From Oscillospiraceae bacterium (GTDB taxonomy: Bacteria > Bacillota_A > Clostridia > Oscillospirales > Oscillospiraceae), in contig JAFUES010000022.1 of the NCBI GenBank assembly GCA_017470325.1, positions 1 through 64,000 on the forward strand: a stretch of 64,000 bases of DNA. The letters are read 5' to 3'. The translations under genes were made by a program, and so were the position numbers. The notes under the pieces were generated by a model that was not told the DNA's origin, searched no databases, and worked only from the letters and a program-made list of their open reading frames with translations. Of this stretch, positions 1-8,359 are shown one piece after another (the stretch's first letter is position 1; each line of letters begins with the position of its first letter).

Positions 1-1
1 C

Positions 2-394
2 CTCAACGGAAAAAATGAGATGCTCTGTCAGCTGCGCTCCCCGGCCAAAGGCCATTACGGCGGCCGCTGGGATCTGACAGCGGGCGGCTTTGTTCTGAGC
101 GGGGAGGACGCCGCCGCCTCCGCCCTGCGGGAGTTGGAGGAAGAGATGGGCCTTGTGCTGAAGCCGGAGGATCTGCGCTTCGTGTTTACCGAGCCCTTCT
201 CCTATGTGCTGGACGACTACTTCCTGGCCAAAGCGGAGGCGGACCCCGCCGCGCTTACCCTGCAGGAGGAGGAAGTCGCCGATGCGCGCTGGTTCAGCCA
301 GGAAGAGGTCACCGCCATGATCGGCGACGGCCGCTTTGTGGACTACCCGCTGGAGGGGATCCGAAAGGTCTTTCTCCTGGGCGAGAGAGGATAA
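2..394 (+). CDS. NUDIX hydrolase, N-terminus cut by window edge
   Basis: Hydrolyses a nucleoside-diphosphate-linked substrate; the exact substrate cannot be told. The reading frame is open to the left edge (it reads LNGKNEMLCQLRSP before and through the first internal ATG at 20), so the true start lies outside the window. The full NUDIX box G-x5-E-x7-R-E-L-x-E-E-x-G-L is present from about base 80 to 150, with a conserved GG before it, so the enzyme should be active. The C-terminal segment with RWFSQEEV is typical of ADP-ribose/IDI-like NUDIX proteins. Family call is firm, substrate unknown. Confidence 0.88.
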   Translation, partial: LNGKNEMLCQLRSPAKGHYGGRWDLTAGGFVLSGEDAAASALRELEEEMGLVLKPEDLRFVFTEPFSYVLDDYFLAKAEADPAALTLQEEEVADARWFSQEEVTAMIGDGRFVDYPLEGIRKVFLLGERG

Positions 395-538
395 ACGGGA
401 AAAGCCCGGACTTGTAAAAAGCGCCCGGATGGAATACAATAGACATCGGAAGCGGAGAGGACGGCGCGAGCGCCGTTTTCACCGGAAGATGTCAAACGCC
501 GCGTGAAGCAAGTCCGCGGCGGCAGTTTACCAGAGCCT

Positions 539-847
539 ATGAGTTTATTCGTTTTCACACAGATCATCGCGGTGGGAGCTCTCCTCGTGTACATGCTCCA
601 TCTGACCTACTATTACACGGTGCCCATGTGCGTTTTCAAGCTGATCCTGTACAGGGCGATCCGACGTAAGGTGTGCCTGGGCATCCGGAGCGGGGACGGG
701 AAGATCACAGCCACTTATCTGAAGGACGGCCGGGAGCAGCGCTACACCAAGCGCATCGACGAGGAGACGCCCAACCGCTTCGCGGCCTTCGCAGCCTGCC
801 GCACACTGCGGGCGCTCCTTTCAGACATTGAAAACGGCGTGGTGTGA
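539..847 (+). CDS. Hypothetical protein with one N-terminal membrane segment
   Basis: A 102-residue protein of unknown function. Residues 1-30 are hydrophobic (MSLFVFTQIIAVGALLVYML) and probably form a membrane anchor; the rest is basic and soluble, ending in a segment that looks cytoplasmic. An in-frame GTG at 503 would add 12 residues but also lacks a good ribosome binding site; I prefer the ATG at 539 because it places the hydrophobic segment at the N-terminus. It follows the NUDIX gene on the same strand after about 145 bases and ends at a strong terminator. No family recognised. Confidence 0.5.
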   Translation: MSLFVFTQIIAVGALLVYMLHLTYYYTVPMCVFKLILYRAIRRKVCLGIRSGDGKITATYLKDGREQRYTKRIDEETPNRFAAFAACRTLRALLSDIENGVV

Positions 848-854
848 CAGAGCA

Positions 855-899
855 AAACAGCAAGAGACCGGATCCCAAGGATCCGGTCTCTTGCTGTTT
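855..899. terminator. Bidirectional terminator between convergent genes
   Basis: A perfect 21-bp inverted repeat (arms 855-875 and 879-899, 3-nt loop) begins with AAACAGC and ends with GCTGTTT, giving a T-run on both strands. It sits between the stop codons of two convergent genes. Confidence 0.85.
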
Positions 900-931
900 A
901 TAGCGTGATCGTTGTGGACGGCGGCATCGGG

Positions 932-2305
932 TCAATAGACCGAGGTGGCCAGGAAACCGTCCACGGCCTCCGGCGCCTCCACCACGGTGATCCGCAGTTC
1001 GGTGCGGGGGGCCTCATAGGTCCAGTACTCGGCATGCTCGACGATGTCCGTGCTGATGATGATGTCATAGCTGCCGTCACCGTTGTCGTAGGCGCCCTCC
1101 AGGGTGATGTTGCTGATGTCCGTGTGGTAGGTGTTGACCCAGATCCTGTCCATCAGGGCCAGCTCCATGCGCTTTTGCAGGTCGGAGCCCTGGACCACAT
1201 ACTGCATCAGCGTGGGATAGTAGTAGTCGGCGCCCTTGGTGCCGAAGTAGCCGTAGAAGGCCGCCGCAAAATCGCAGGCGTAGCTGTACATCCGCGCGGC
1301 GGTCTCCGGGTCGCAGGCACCCACATACTCCTTCTCCTCGCCCAGCGGGTTCTCGGGCAGAACGATCTGCTCGGGAACGCCCTCGGGCTTCACATAGGAG
1401 GCGCTCATGCTGTGGACCAGCCAGGCGTCAGGCAGGTTCCGGGTGCCGCCCGCCTGGTTGGAGGAGCGGTTCACGGCCTGACCGTCGTAGTACATGGCGG
1501 TGGAGTTGCCGCCGTCCATGTTGGAGGCGTTGATGCAGCCGAACTTGTCGGCCATGATGTCGATGCAGTCGGCAAAGGTCACGCCGATGCTGTAGCCCTG
1601 GCGGCCGTCGATGGCCACCATGACAATGGCGCCGTCGGCCCGCTGGCCGATGGCGGTGCGGGAGCCGATGCCGGTTTCCATTTCGGCCGGATCCATCTTG
1701 ACGCCGTTCTGGACCAGGATCGGGCCGAAGGCCACCGAGTCGCGGATCTTCAGGTCGTCGCAGAGGTCGTGGTCGCAATAGCCGATGATCATCTTGTCAT
1801 CGGTGTTGATGCCGGCGATCAGGCCGGTGTCGATGACGGTGTAGTCCAGGCCCCGGCTGTAGGTGACGCCCTCGGGGGGCCAGCCGCCACCGGTGCCACC
1901 GGAGTCGATAAAGCCGCCGGCGTTGATGCCGGCCACCGCGTCGTACTGCTCGGCCATGGCGTCCAGGGTCAGACCGTAGCCGCCCCAGCCGGTTTGCTCA
2001 GTCATGGCGGTGCCCACGAACACGCGGCTGGGATCCAGCACGATCAGCGCGTAGACGGTGGCGCCCTTGTAGTGGAACTTGTAGTTGATGATGCCGTCGC
2101 CGTCGTCATCGGTGAGCAGCTCGCCCACGATGGGCTCGGGCGTGGGTTCCGGTGTGGGTTCGGGCGTGGGAGCCGGCGTGGGGGCCGGGGTAGGAGCCGG
2201 CGTCGCGGCCGCGGCGGCGGTCCTTCCGCCGCAGGCGCAGAGACTCAGCGCCATGGCAGCGATCAGCAGCAGCGTCAGCACGCTGCGGAAAAACTTGTTT
2301 CTCAT
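932..2305 (-). CDS. Phosphodiester glycosidase (NAGPA) family lipoprotein
   Basis: A 457-residue exported protein. Residues 1-25 form a lipoprotein signal (lipobox LCAC, Cys25). A Thr-Pro-Ala/Glu repeat linker follows at about residues 35-58, then a phosphodiester glycosidase domain of the NAGPA / exopolysaccharide type: GINAGGF, the MDGGNSTAMYY loop and RNLPDAWLV are visible. In characterised relatives this fold removes N-acetylglucosamine from phosphodiester-linked glycans; here the substrate is unknown, perhaps a cell-wall or capsule glycan. About 150 C-terminal residues are of unknown fold. The start at 2305 is chosen because it begins the signal peptide and has a GAAGG site upstream; a longer frame from 2344 would bury the signal. 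Confidence 0.85.
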   Translation of the reverse strand: MRNKFFRSVLTLLLIAAMALSLCACGGRTAAAAATPAPTPAPTPAPTPEPTPEPTPEPIVGELLTDDDGDGIINYKFHYKGATVYALIVLDPSRVFVGTAMTEQTGWGGYGLTLDAMAEQYDAVAGINAGGFIDSGGTGGGWPPEGVTYSRGLDYTVIDTGLIAGINTDDKMIIGYCDHDLCDDLKIRDSVAFGPILVQNGVKMDPAEMETGIGSRTAIGQRADGAIVMVAIDGRQGYSIGVTFADCIDIMADKFGCINASNMDGGNSTAMYYDGQAVNRSSNQAGGTRNLPDAWLVHSMSASYVKPEGVPEQIVLPENPLGEEKEYVGACDPETAARMYSYACDFAAAFYGYFGTKGADYYYPTLMQYVVQGSDLQKRMELALMDRIWVNTYHTDISNITLEGAYDNGDGSYDIIISTDIVEHAEYWTYEAPRTELRITVVEAPEAVDGFLATSVY

Positions 2306-2528
2306 AGCACAATACCTTCTTTTCGTGGTTTCACGCACGGGCAAATCTACTATAAATCAAGGAAGAAGTCAAGCCCAATCCCGTAAACAAAGTTTGAAAA
2401 GGCAAAAAGAGGACGCAAAACCGGCGGAAAAAGGGAGAAACAAAATGCATCTTCCTTTTTGACCGGATTTCCTGTAGAATAAAAACATAAGACCGCCGGG
2501 ACCGGACCCGGCGGCGGGAGGGCTTTCC

Positions 2529-3704
2529 ATGAGAGAACTGCTATTCGGCGACCCCTTGCAGAAAGAGGAGAAGAAGGTCGAGTATCTGGAGCTGATCTAT
2601 GACCTGATCTTCGTCTATATCATCGGGCGCAACAACTCTCTGCTGCACCATGTGGAGAACGGCTTCGTCAGCGGCACCACCTTCTGGGTCTATATCCTGT
2701 GCAGCCTGGCCATCATCCAGATTTGGAACTTCTCCACCTTCTACATCAACATGCACGGCCGCAACAGCCTGCGGGATCACATCGCCCTGCTGCTGAATAT
2801 GTACCTGCTCTACTACATCGGGGAGGGGACCCGCCTCCACTGGGAGAGCTTTCAGAACCAATACCATCTGGCCTGGGCGCTGATCCTGCTGAACATCGGC
2901 ACCCAGTACGCCATCGAGCTGCGCAACCACAAGGGCCGCCCGGTGGAGCAGCGGTCCATCCGCCGGATGATGATCGTTCTGTACGGGGAGGCGCTGCTGG
3001 TCCTGGCAGCCATCCCCATCTACAACCGGACCGGGACCGCCCTGGCCGCCGTCCCCATCCTCTACGGCATCGTTCTGACCCGCGTCTTTTTCGACGCCAC
3101 CAAGGCCGAGCTGGTGGACTTCACCCATCTCAGCGAGCGGGCCATGCTCTATGTGGTCTTCACCTTTGGCGAGATGATCATCGCCATGGCCTCCTACTTT
3201 GAAGGGGGCTTCACCCTCAACTCCGTGTACTTTTCCGCCATGTGCTTCCTGATCGTGGTGGCCCTGTTTCTCTGTTACGAGCTGCTGTACGACCACATCA
3301 TCGACCGGGAAAAGAAGACCACCGGCATCGGCTACATGATCATCCACATTTTCCTGATCTTCGGCATGAACAGCATGACCACCTCTCTGGAGTTCATGCG
3401 GGATGAGGAGGTGGCCCTCTGGCCCAAGACGCTGTTTCTGATCGCCTCCTTCCTGCTGTATTTCTTCTGCCTGTTCGCCCTGCAGATCTACGCCAAGGAG
3501 GACCGGGGCATCTGCCGCCAGACGGTGTTACCCATCCTGTTGGTGAGCCTGGTCTTTGTGGCGCTGATGCTTCTGCTGCGGGAGAATATGTGGCTGAACA
3601 TCCTGGTCTCGGTGTTGTACGCAGCGGCCATCTGCCTGTGGATCTACCGCTTCAGCCGGGAGAAGGACGCCTGCAAAGGAAACAGCCCCGATCCCGTGGT
3701 TTGA
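2529..3704 (+). CDS. LtrA family (low temperature requirement A-like) membrane protein
   Basis: A 391-residue polytopic membrane protein with about 10-12 hydrophobic segments. Family marks are the N-terminal VEYLELIYDLIFVYII segment and the central HLSERAMLYVVFTFGEMIIA segment, which match the conserved E-L-x-D-L-x-F-V and H-x-x-E-R...G-E signatures of LtrA. LtrA was named from a Listeria mutant that fails to grow in the cold; its molecular function is not established. A GGGAGGG site lies just before the ATG. An 8-bp hairpin (2493-2500 / 2507-2514) lies in the leader directly ahead of the ribosome binding site and might affect translation. Confidence 0.85.
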   Translation: MRELLFGDPLQKEEKKVEYLELIYDLIFVYIIGRNNSLLHHVENGFVSGTTFWVYILCSLAIIQIWNFSTFYINMHGRNSLRDHIALLLNMYLLYYIGEGTRLHWESFQNQYHLAWALILLNIGTQYAIELRNHKGRPVEQRSIRRMMIVLYGEALLVLAAIPIYNRTGTALAAVPILYGIVLTRVFFDATKAELVDFTHLSERAMLYVVFTFGEMIIAMASYFEGGFTLNSVYFSAMCFLIVVALFLCYELLYDHIIDREKKTTGIGYMIIHIFLIFGMNSMTTSLEFMRDEEVALWPKTLFLIASFLLYFFCLFALQIYAKEDRGICRQTVLPILLVSLVFVALMLLLRENMWLNILVSVLYAAAICLWIYRFSREKDACKGNSPDPVV

Positions 3705-3712
3705 AATATCAA

Positions 3713-3741
3713 TTGAAAACAACCAAAATCCGTGCTATGCT
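3713..3741 (+). promoter_or_regulatory. Sigma-A-like promoter for the nitroreductase gene
   Basis: TTGAAA (3713-3718), a 17-bp spacer, then TATGCT (3736-3741), 31 bases before the nitroreductase ATG. Five of six positions match in the -35 and four of six in the -10. Confidence 0.6.
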
Positions 3742-3772
3742 TAAAGCAGAACAATGACAGGAGGTTCTGATC

Positions 3773-4285
3773 ATGGAATTCAAACAGCTTGTTAAGGCGC
3801 GCTATTCCTGCAAAAAGTACAGCGACCGCCCGCTGGAGCAGGAGAAGCTGGACGCCATTTTGGAGGCGGGACGGCTGGCCCCCACCGCCAAGAATCTGCA
3901 GGAGCAGCACGTCTACGTGCTCCGCTCTCCCAAGGCGCTGGCCAAGGTGGACGCGGCTACGCCCTGCCGCTACGGTGCGGGCACGGTCCTGGCTGTGGCC
4001 TTTGACCGGACCAATGTGTTCACCTATCCCGGTGAGAAGCGGGACTCCGGCGTGGAGGACGCCACCATCGTGGCCACCCATATGATCCTGGCCGCGGCCA
4101 ACGAGGGGGTGGACAGCTGCTGGGTGAACAAGTTCGACCCCGAGGCGCTGGCCAAGGCCTTGGGCCTGCCGGAGCAGGAGGATATCCTGATGCTGATGGA
4201 CCTGGGCTATGCCGCCGAGGGGACCGGCCCGCTGCCCAACCACGACAAGCGCAAGGACCTGGCCGAGACGGTCTCTTATCTGTGA
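3773..4285 (+). CDS. Nitroreductase family flavoprotein
   Basis: A 170-residue FMN-dependent oxidoreductase of the nitroreductase superfamily. The start region KARYSCKKYSDRPLE is the phosphate-binding R-x-S-x-R/K-x-[FY] motif; the segment GRLAPTAKNLQ and the later AAANEGVDSCWVNKFDP match the FMN site and dimer core. It is short, as in the compact NfnB/YdjA-like group. Such enzymes reduce nitro compounds, quinones or enones with NAD(P)H; the real substrate cannot be told. An AGGAGG site sits 8 bases before the ATG and a promoter is visible upstream. The next small gene follows by 40 bases and may be cotranscribed. Confidence 0.88.
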   Translation: MEFKQLVKARYSCKKYSDRPLEQEKLDAILEAGRLAPTAKNLQEQHVYVLRSPKALAKVDAATPCRYGAGTVLAVAFDRTNVFTYPGEKRDSGVEDATIVATHMILAAANEGVDSCWVNKFDPEALAKALGLPEQEDILMLMDLGYAAEGTGPLPNHDKRKDLAETVSYL

Positions 4286-4325
4286 CCGCCTGAGCGGAGA
4301 GCGATAAAGCGAAAGGAGCTGCGGC

Positions 4326-4454
4326 ATGAACATGGAATACCAACAGGTCAAGGAACGGGTGGAAAGGGAAGACAAGGCCCTGAAACGGATCGTGGTGGAG
4401 ACGGGCGTGGGCATGCTGGCGGCCCTGCTGCTGACGCTCCTCCTGATCCATTGA
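4326..4454 (+). CDS. Small membrane peptide (42 aa)
   Basis: MNMEYQQVKERVEREDKA... gives a charged amphipathic N-terminal half followed by a hydrophobic C-terminal helix (GVGMLAALLLTLLLIH). The ATG has an AAAGGAG site 7 bases upstream, which supports translation. It lies between the nitroreductase gene and a terminator. No function can be assigned; the shape (cytoplasmic coil plus C-tail anchor) suggests a small membrane-bound regulator or subunit. Confidence 0.6.
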   Translation: MNMEYQQVKERVEREDKALKRIVVETGVGMLAALLLTLLLIH

Positions 4455-4471
4455 GAAAAGCAAATAGGACT

Positions 4472-4502
4472 GGGAGCCCGTCGCACAACGCGCCGGGCTC
4501 CC
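4472..4502. terminator. Terminator between convergent genes
   Basis: GGGAGCCCG (4472-4480) pairs with CGGGCTCCC (4494-4502). It lies between the small membrane peptide and the convergent radical SAM gene. Confidence 0.6.
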
Positions 4503-4516
4503 GATATGTTTGTCCG

Positions 4517-5380
4517 TTAAAACAGGCTCAGCTGTTCCTCCCGCTGGGGCAGATCAGCGATATAGCGGAAGCACGCCTCCGGATCGTGGAGGATGCCGTG
4601 GGCCTCGCAGGTCTCATGGAACAGCGCCATCAGCGCGGCGCTGTGCTCGCTGCAAACGTTGTAGGCGCTGCCGTACCGCCGGCGGTAGTGCTGGGACAGG
4701 CCGGGGAAGTGCTGGTCCAGCGCCCGGTAGTAGTACTCCCGGCAGCCGCCCCGCAGGGTCATGCCCATGTCGAAGCAGACGATGCCCTTCACCCCGGCGT
4801 CGACACACCAGTCCAGGATCGTGCGCACGTTCTCCTCCGTGTCCGTCAACTCCGGCAGGATGGGCATCATCCACACCACGGTGGGGACGCCCCGGGCCTG
4901 AAAGGCCTTGAGCACCTCATAGCGGCGGCTCGCGGTGCAGACATTGGGCTCCAGGATGCGGCTGAGCTTGTCGTCGGCCACGGTCAGCGTCATCTGCAGC
5001 ACGGCCTTGGCCTTGCCGTGGATGGCGGCAAACAGCTCCAGGTCCCGCAGCACCAGGTCGGACTTGGTGATCACCGTGGCGCCGTAGCCGTAGCGCTCGA
5101 TCAACTCCAGGCAGCGGCGGGTCAGCAGCAGCTCTCGCTCGCAGGGCTGGTAGGGGTCGGCCATGGAGCCGGAGCCCACCACGAACTTCTTCCTCCTGCT
5201 GCGGAGGATCTGCTCCAGCAGCTCCGGCGCGTTTTCCTTCACTTCGATATCCTCGAAGGGGTGGGTGAAGTGGTAGCAGGTGCTGCGGGAGTCGCAGTAG
5301 ACGCAGCCGTGGGCGCAGCCCCGGTACACGTTCATGCCGTTCCACCTGGTCAGTATGGATTTCGCCTGTACCGTGTGCAC
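4517..5380 (-). CDS. SPL family radical SAM protein
   Basis: A 287-residue radical S-adenosylmethionine enzyme. The cluster motif C-x3-C-x2-C is seen as RGCAHGCVYCDSRS near residue 20, with the SPL-like context NVYRGC before it and VGSGSMADPYQPCERE after it, as in the Rv2578c/SplB-like group of DNA-repair-type radical SAM proteins. A C-terminal cysteine (YNVCSEH) may replace the catalytic Cys of spore photoproduct lyase, but that assignment is uncertain. The start is a GTG at 5380 with an AAAGGGGG site upstream. It stands alone on the minus strand. Spore photoproduct repair is possible in a spore former, but the protein is shorter than classical SplB (about 340 aa). Confidence 0.8.
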   Translation of the reverse strand: MHTVQAKSILTRWNGMNVYRGCAHGCVYCDSRSTCYHFTHPFEDIEVKENAPELLEQILRSRRKKFVVGSGSMADPYQPCERELLLTRRCLELIERYGYGATVITKSDLVLRDLELFAAIHGKAKAVLQMTLTVADDKLSRILEPNVCTASRRYEVLKAFQARGVPTVVWMMPILPELTDTEENVRTILDWCVDAGVKGIVCFDMGMTLRGGCREYYYRALDQHFPGLSQHYRRRYGSAYNVCSEHSAALMALFHETCEAHGILHDPEACFRYIADLPQREEQLSLF

Positions 5381-5588
5381 CGCGCCGCCCCCTTTGCTTG
5401 TCCTCGCCCCACAGTATAGCAGGCTTTGGATAGGACCGCAATACGCTGATCAAACTGTACAAAGCCGGGCTGCGGAAACTGGGCAATCCTCCGAAAAGCA
5501 AGGGGTGGCGCGGATGGGGCTTGCGTTTGGCACCGTAAAAAAATATGATGGAAGAAATGAAAAAAGAAAAAACAGAGGGGGAGACAGC

Positions 5589-7856
5589 ATGGCACACAGA
5601 CCCAATATCCTGAAGCTGGCCACCAAGATCAGCCTGGAGAGTCTGACCTATACCGGCATCACCTATAAAGACCCGGAGTACCGGATCCTGGAGCCCATCG
5701 TGGATGACGACATGTGCGAGATCATGATGCATCTGCGCCTGGAGGCCAACCGCACCACGGAGGAGGTGGCCCGCCGGGCCAAGCGGGACGTGGACTTTAC
5801 CCGCACCCAGCTGGAGAAGCTGCGCGCCGCGGGGGTCATCCGCATCCGCCGGGTGGACGGGAAGGACTGCTGGTACTATCCCATCTGGGTGCCCGGCATC
5901 ATGGAGGGCATCCTGTCCAACCGGGAACAGTGCGATAAGTACCCGGTGCTGGGCGAGTGCTTTGAGGAGTACACCCGCCGCCGGGTGTCCATGCTGGCGC
6001 CTTTCATGGACGTGGGCATGAATATGATGCGGGTCATCCCCGTGCAGAGCGCCATCGAGAACAATACCCGCAAGGCAAGCTATGACGAGGTGGCGCGGCT
6101 GGTGGAGAACGCCTGGGCCATCTCCGTGGGGCCCTGCTCCTGCCGCCGGGCCCGGCGCCTTATGGGGGAGGGCTGCGGCCACCTGGAAGAGGACATGTGC
6201 ATGTACCTCAACGACAACGCCGTCAATTACTCCGAGACCGGCGCCCACCGCCGCATCACCAAGGAAGAGGCCTACGAGATCCTCAAACGGGCCGAGGCCA
6301 ACGGCCTGGTCCACGAGCTGAACGTGGCCCCCGGCTATGAGGACACCACCGCCATCTGCAACTGCTGCGGCTGTTCCTGCTTTGCCCTGCGCATCGCCAC
6401 CTACTTCCGGGCTCCCGACGCGGTGCGCACCAACTACATCGCCCGGGTGGACAAGGACAAATGTACCGCCTGCGGCCAGTGTGTGGAGAACTGCCAGCTC
6501 AACGCGGTGAAGCTGGGGCAAAAGCTATGTCCCCGCCCGGCCAATGAGCCGCGCCCGGAGGAGACGCCGCGCAACACCCTCTGGACCAGCAAGCGTTTTA
6601 CTCCGGATTTCCGCACCACCCGCACGGACGTGATGCCGGAGGGCACGGCCCCCTGCAAGGCGGCATGTCCCGCCCATGTTCCGGTGCAGGGCTATATCCA
6701 GTTGGCGAAGGAGGGCCGCTACGATGAGGCCCTGGCGCTCATCAAGCGCTATAATCCGCTGCCCGCGGTCTGCGGCCGCATCTGCCACAGGCCCTGCGAA
6801 AAGGCCTGCCTGCGGGGTGCCGTGGACGAGGCCGTGGCCATCGACGATCTCAAGCGCTTTCTGGCGGAGCGGGACCTGAACGCCGAGAGCCGCTATATCC
6901 CGCCCCTGCTCAATCCCCGGGGCGTACCCTATGAGGAGAAGATCGCCGTCATCGGCGCGGGCCCGGCGGGGCTCAGCTGCGCCTATTATCTCAAGCAGAT
7001 GGGCTATCCCGTGACGGTGTTCGAGAAGGAGGCAAAGCCCGGCGGCCTGCTGCGTACGGTCCACGCCGACCGCCTGCCCGCCCAGGTGCTGGACGCGGAG
7101 ATCGACGTGCTGCGCCAGATGGGCGTGGACTTTCAGACCGGCGTGGAGGTCGGTAAGAATCTGAGCCTGGACGAGCTGCGCGCCCAAGGCTACCGGGCCT
7201 TCTTCCTGGGCGTCGGCGCCGGGGCGGCGGAGCTGCCTCAGGGTCTCAGCCCGGAGAAGGCCATGCGCCAGGTGAACCGGGAGCGGCGGCCCAGCCTGCC
7301 GGGCGTGGACCTCACGCTGACGGAGCGGGGCATGGTCAAGGTGGACGCCAAAACCGGTCAGACTAGTGTGGAGGATATCTTCGCCGGCGGCGATGTGTGC
7401 GGCTTCGGCTATTCCATCCACGCCATTGCGGCGGGGAAGAAGGCCGCCGAGTCCATCCACCGCTATGTGCACCGGGGGCAGACCCAGCTGCTGGGCCGGG
7501 ACCCGGGGGACTACAAGGCCTTTGCCCGCCAGAGCGCCCAGCTCCCCCTGGCAAAGCTCACGGCCACGGCGCGCCAGCGTCCGGATGAGGGCGGCGCCCT
7601 CAGCGAGGAGCAGGTGCAGGCCGAATGCGGCCGCTGTCTGGGCTGCGGCACCGCGGTGGTGGACTCCTTCATGTGCGTGGGCTGCGGCATCTGCACCACC
7701 AAGTGCAGCTTCGGCGCCATCCGCCTGGAGAAAATCCACGACGCGGACAACCTGGAATACTTCCACACCCTGGGCCGGATCGTAGCCAGCGTCCCGGGCA
7801 AGGGCGTGAGCATCGCTAAAAAGCACATCGGAAAGTACGGTGCGGACCATGCATGA
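5589..7856 (+). CDS. Multidomain Fe-S / FAD oxidoreductase with winged-helix start, GltD-like module lacking NAD(P)H domain
   Basis: A 755-residue cytoplasmic protein. Domains in order: a winged-helix-like segment (about 30-95, RTTEEVARRAKRD...LEKLRAAGVIRI); a Cys-rich region (about 180-270, GPCSCRRA, CNCCGCSC); a ferredoxin motif CTACGQCVENC near 290; a GltD-type N-terminal Fe-S segment near 355-400 (CKAACPAHVPVQGY, CGRICHRPCEKAC); an FAD Rossmann domain from about 450 (IAVIGAGPAGLS) to about 610 (IFAGGDV); and a C-terminal cluster region near 680-710 (CGRCLGCG, CVGCGICTTKC). Between the first FAD half and FAGGDV only about 45 residues separate elements that in GltD proteins enclose a roughly 150-residue NADPH domain, so that domain appears lost. 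The ATG at 5589 follows a GAGGGGGAG site. It overlaps hypA by 8 bases. Confidence 0.8.
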   Translation: MAHRPNILKLATKISLESLTYTGITYKDPEYRILEPIVDDDMCEIMMHLRLEANRTTEEVARRAKRDVDFTRTQLEKLRAAGVIRIRRVDGKDCWYYPIWVPGIMEGILSNREQCDKYPVLGECFEEYTRRRVSMLAPFMDVGMNMMRVIPVQSAIENNTRKASYDEVARLVENAWAISVGPCSCRRARRLMGEGCGHLEEDMCMYLNDNAVNYSETGAHRRITKEEAYEILKRAEANGLVHELNVAPGYEDTTAICNCCGCSCFALRIATYFRAPDAVRTNYIARVDKDKCTACGQCVENCQLNAVKLGQKLCPRPANEPRPEETPRNTLWTSKRFTPDFRTTRTDVMPEGTAPCKAACPAHVPVQGYIQLAKEGRYDEALALIKRYNPLPAVCGRICHRPCEKACLRGAVDEAVAIDDLKRFLAERDLNAESRYIPPLLNPRGVPYEEKIAVIGAGPAGLSCAYYLKQMGYPVTVFEKEAKPGGLLRTVHADRLPAQVLDAEIDVLRQMGVDFQTGVEVGKNLSLDELRAQGYRAFFLGVGAGAAELPQGLSPEKAMRQVNRERRPSLPGVDLTLTERGMVKVDAKTGQTSVEDIFAGGDVCGFGYSIHAIAAGKKAAESIHRYVHRGQTQLLGRDPGDYKAFARQSAQLPLAKLTATARQRPDEGGALSEEQVQAECGRCLGCGTAVVDSFMCVGCGICTTKCSFGAIRLEKIHDADNLEYFHTLGRIVASVPGKGVSIAKKHIGKYGADHA

Positions 7857-8193
7857 GATCGGCATCGTCCGGCAGATCCTGCGCACGGTGGAGCAGTTCG
7901 CCGAGGAGAACCGGGTGGAGCAGATCCGCCAAGTAGTGGTGGACTGCGGGGAGCTGTCTCTGGTCATCCCCAAATACCTGCAGGAGCTGTATCCGGTGGT
8001 GACAAAGGGCAGCATCCTGGAGGGGACGGAACTGGTGATCCATGAGATCCCTGGCCTGGCCGAGTGCGAGGACTGCGACGAGATCTTCAACGTGGTGGAG
8101 CACAAGGGCTACTGTCCCAACTGCGGCAGCTTTGACAAGAGCATCCTCAGCGGCAGGGAATTCCAGATCCGCGAGATCGTGGTGCCCCTGTGA
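7849..8193 (+). CDS. hypA: Hydrogenase nickel-insertion protein HypA (first copy)
   Basis: A 114-residue nickel metallochaperone for [NiFe] hydrogenase. The ATG at 7849 gives MHEIGI, with His2 and Glu3 as the Ni-binding N-terminus; the upstream in-frame GTG at 7840 would destroy that motif, so it is rejected. The structural zinc site is C-x2-C (CEDC) and C-x2-C (CPNC). It overlaps the stop of the Fe-S/FAD gene by 8 bases, so the two are translationally coupled, and is followed by a terminator. A second HypA lies inside the hydrogenase locus at 55298; the two differ clearly in sequence. Confidence 0.93.
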   Translation: MHEIGIVRQILRTVEQFAEENRVEQIRQVVVDCGELSLVIPKYLQELYPVVTKGSILEGTELVIHEIPGLAECEDCDEIFNVVEHKGYCPNCGSFDKSILSGREFQIREIVVPL

Positions 8194-8203
8194 ACGCGAT
8201 CCT

Positions 8204-8236
8204 ACGGCCGGTCCCGGGGGACCGGCCGTTTCTTTT
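8204..8236 (+). terminator. Rho-independent terminator after hypA
   Basis: ACGGCCGGTCC (8204-8214) pairs with GGACCGGCCGT (8219-8229), 4-nt loop, followed by TTCTTTTT. Confidence 0.85.
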
Positions 8237-8359
8237 TCCGCGGCCATGCTGACGTCCGGGAATTTCGAAAAAATTTTTCAAAACAGCCCAAACGCAAACA
8301 ATATTTTAACATCTTCCTGATATACTGCTTTCGAAAATAGGGAGAGAGGCGGTAACGAC

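Noticed and set aside
5334..5588. Longer N-terminus for the Fe-S/FAD protein (open frame from 5334)
   Set aside because: The extra part overlaps the start of the divergent radical SAM gene and its likely promoter; the ATG at 5589 has a strong ribosome binding site.
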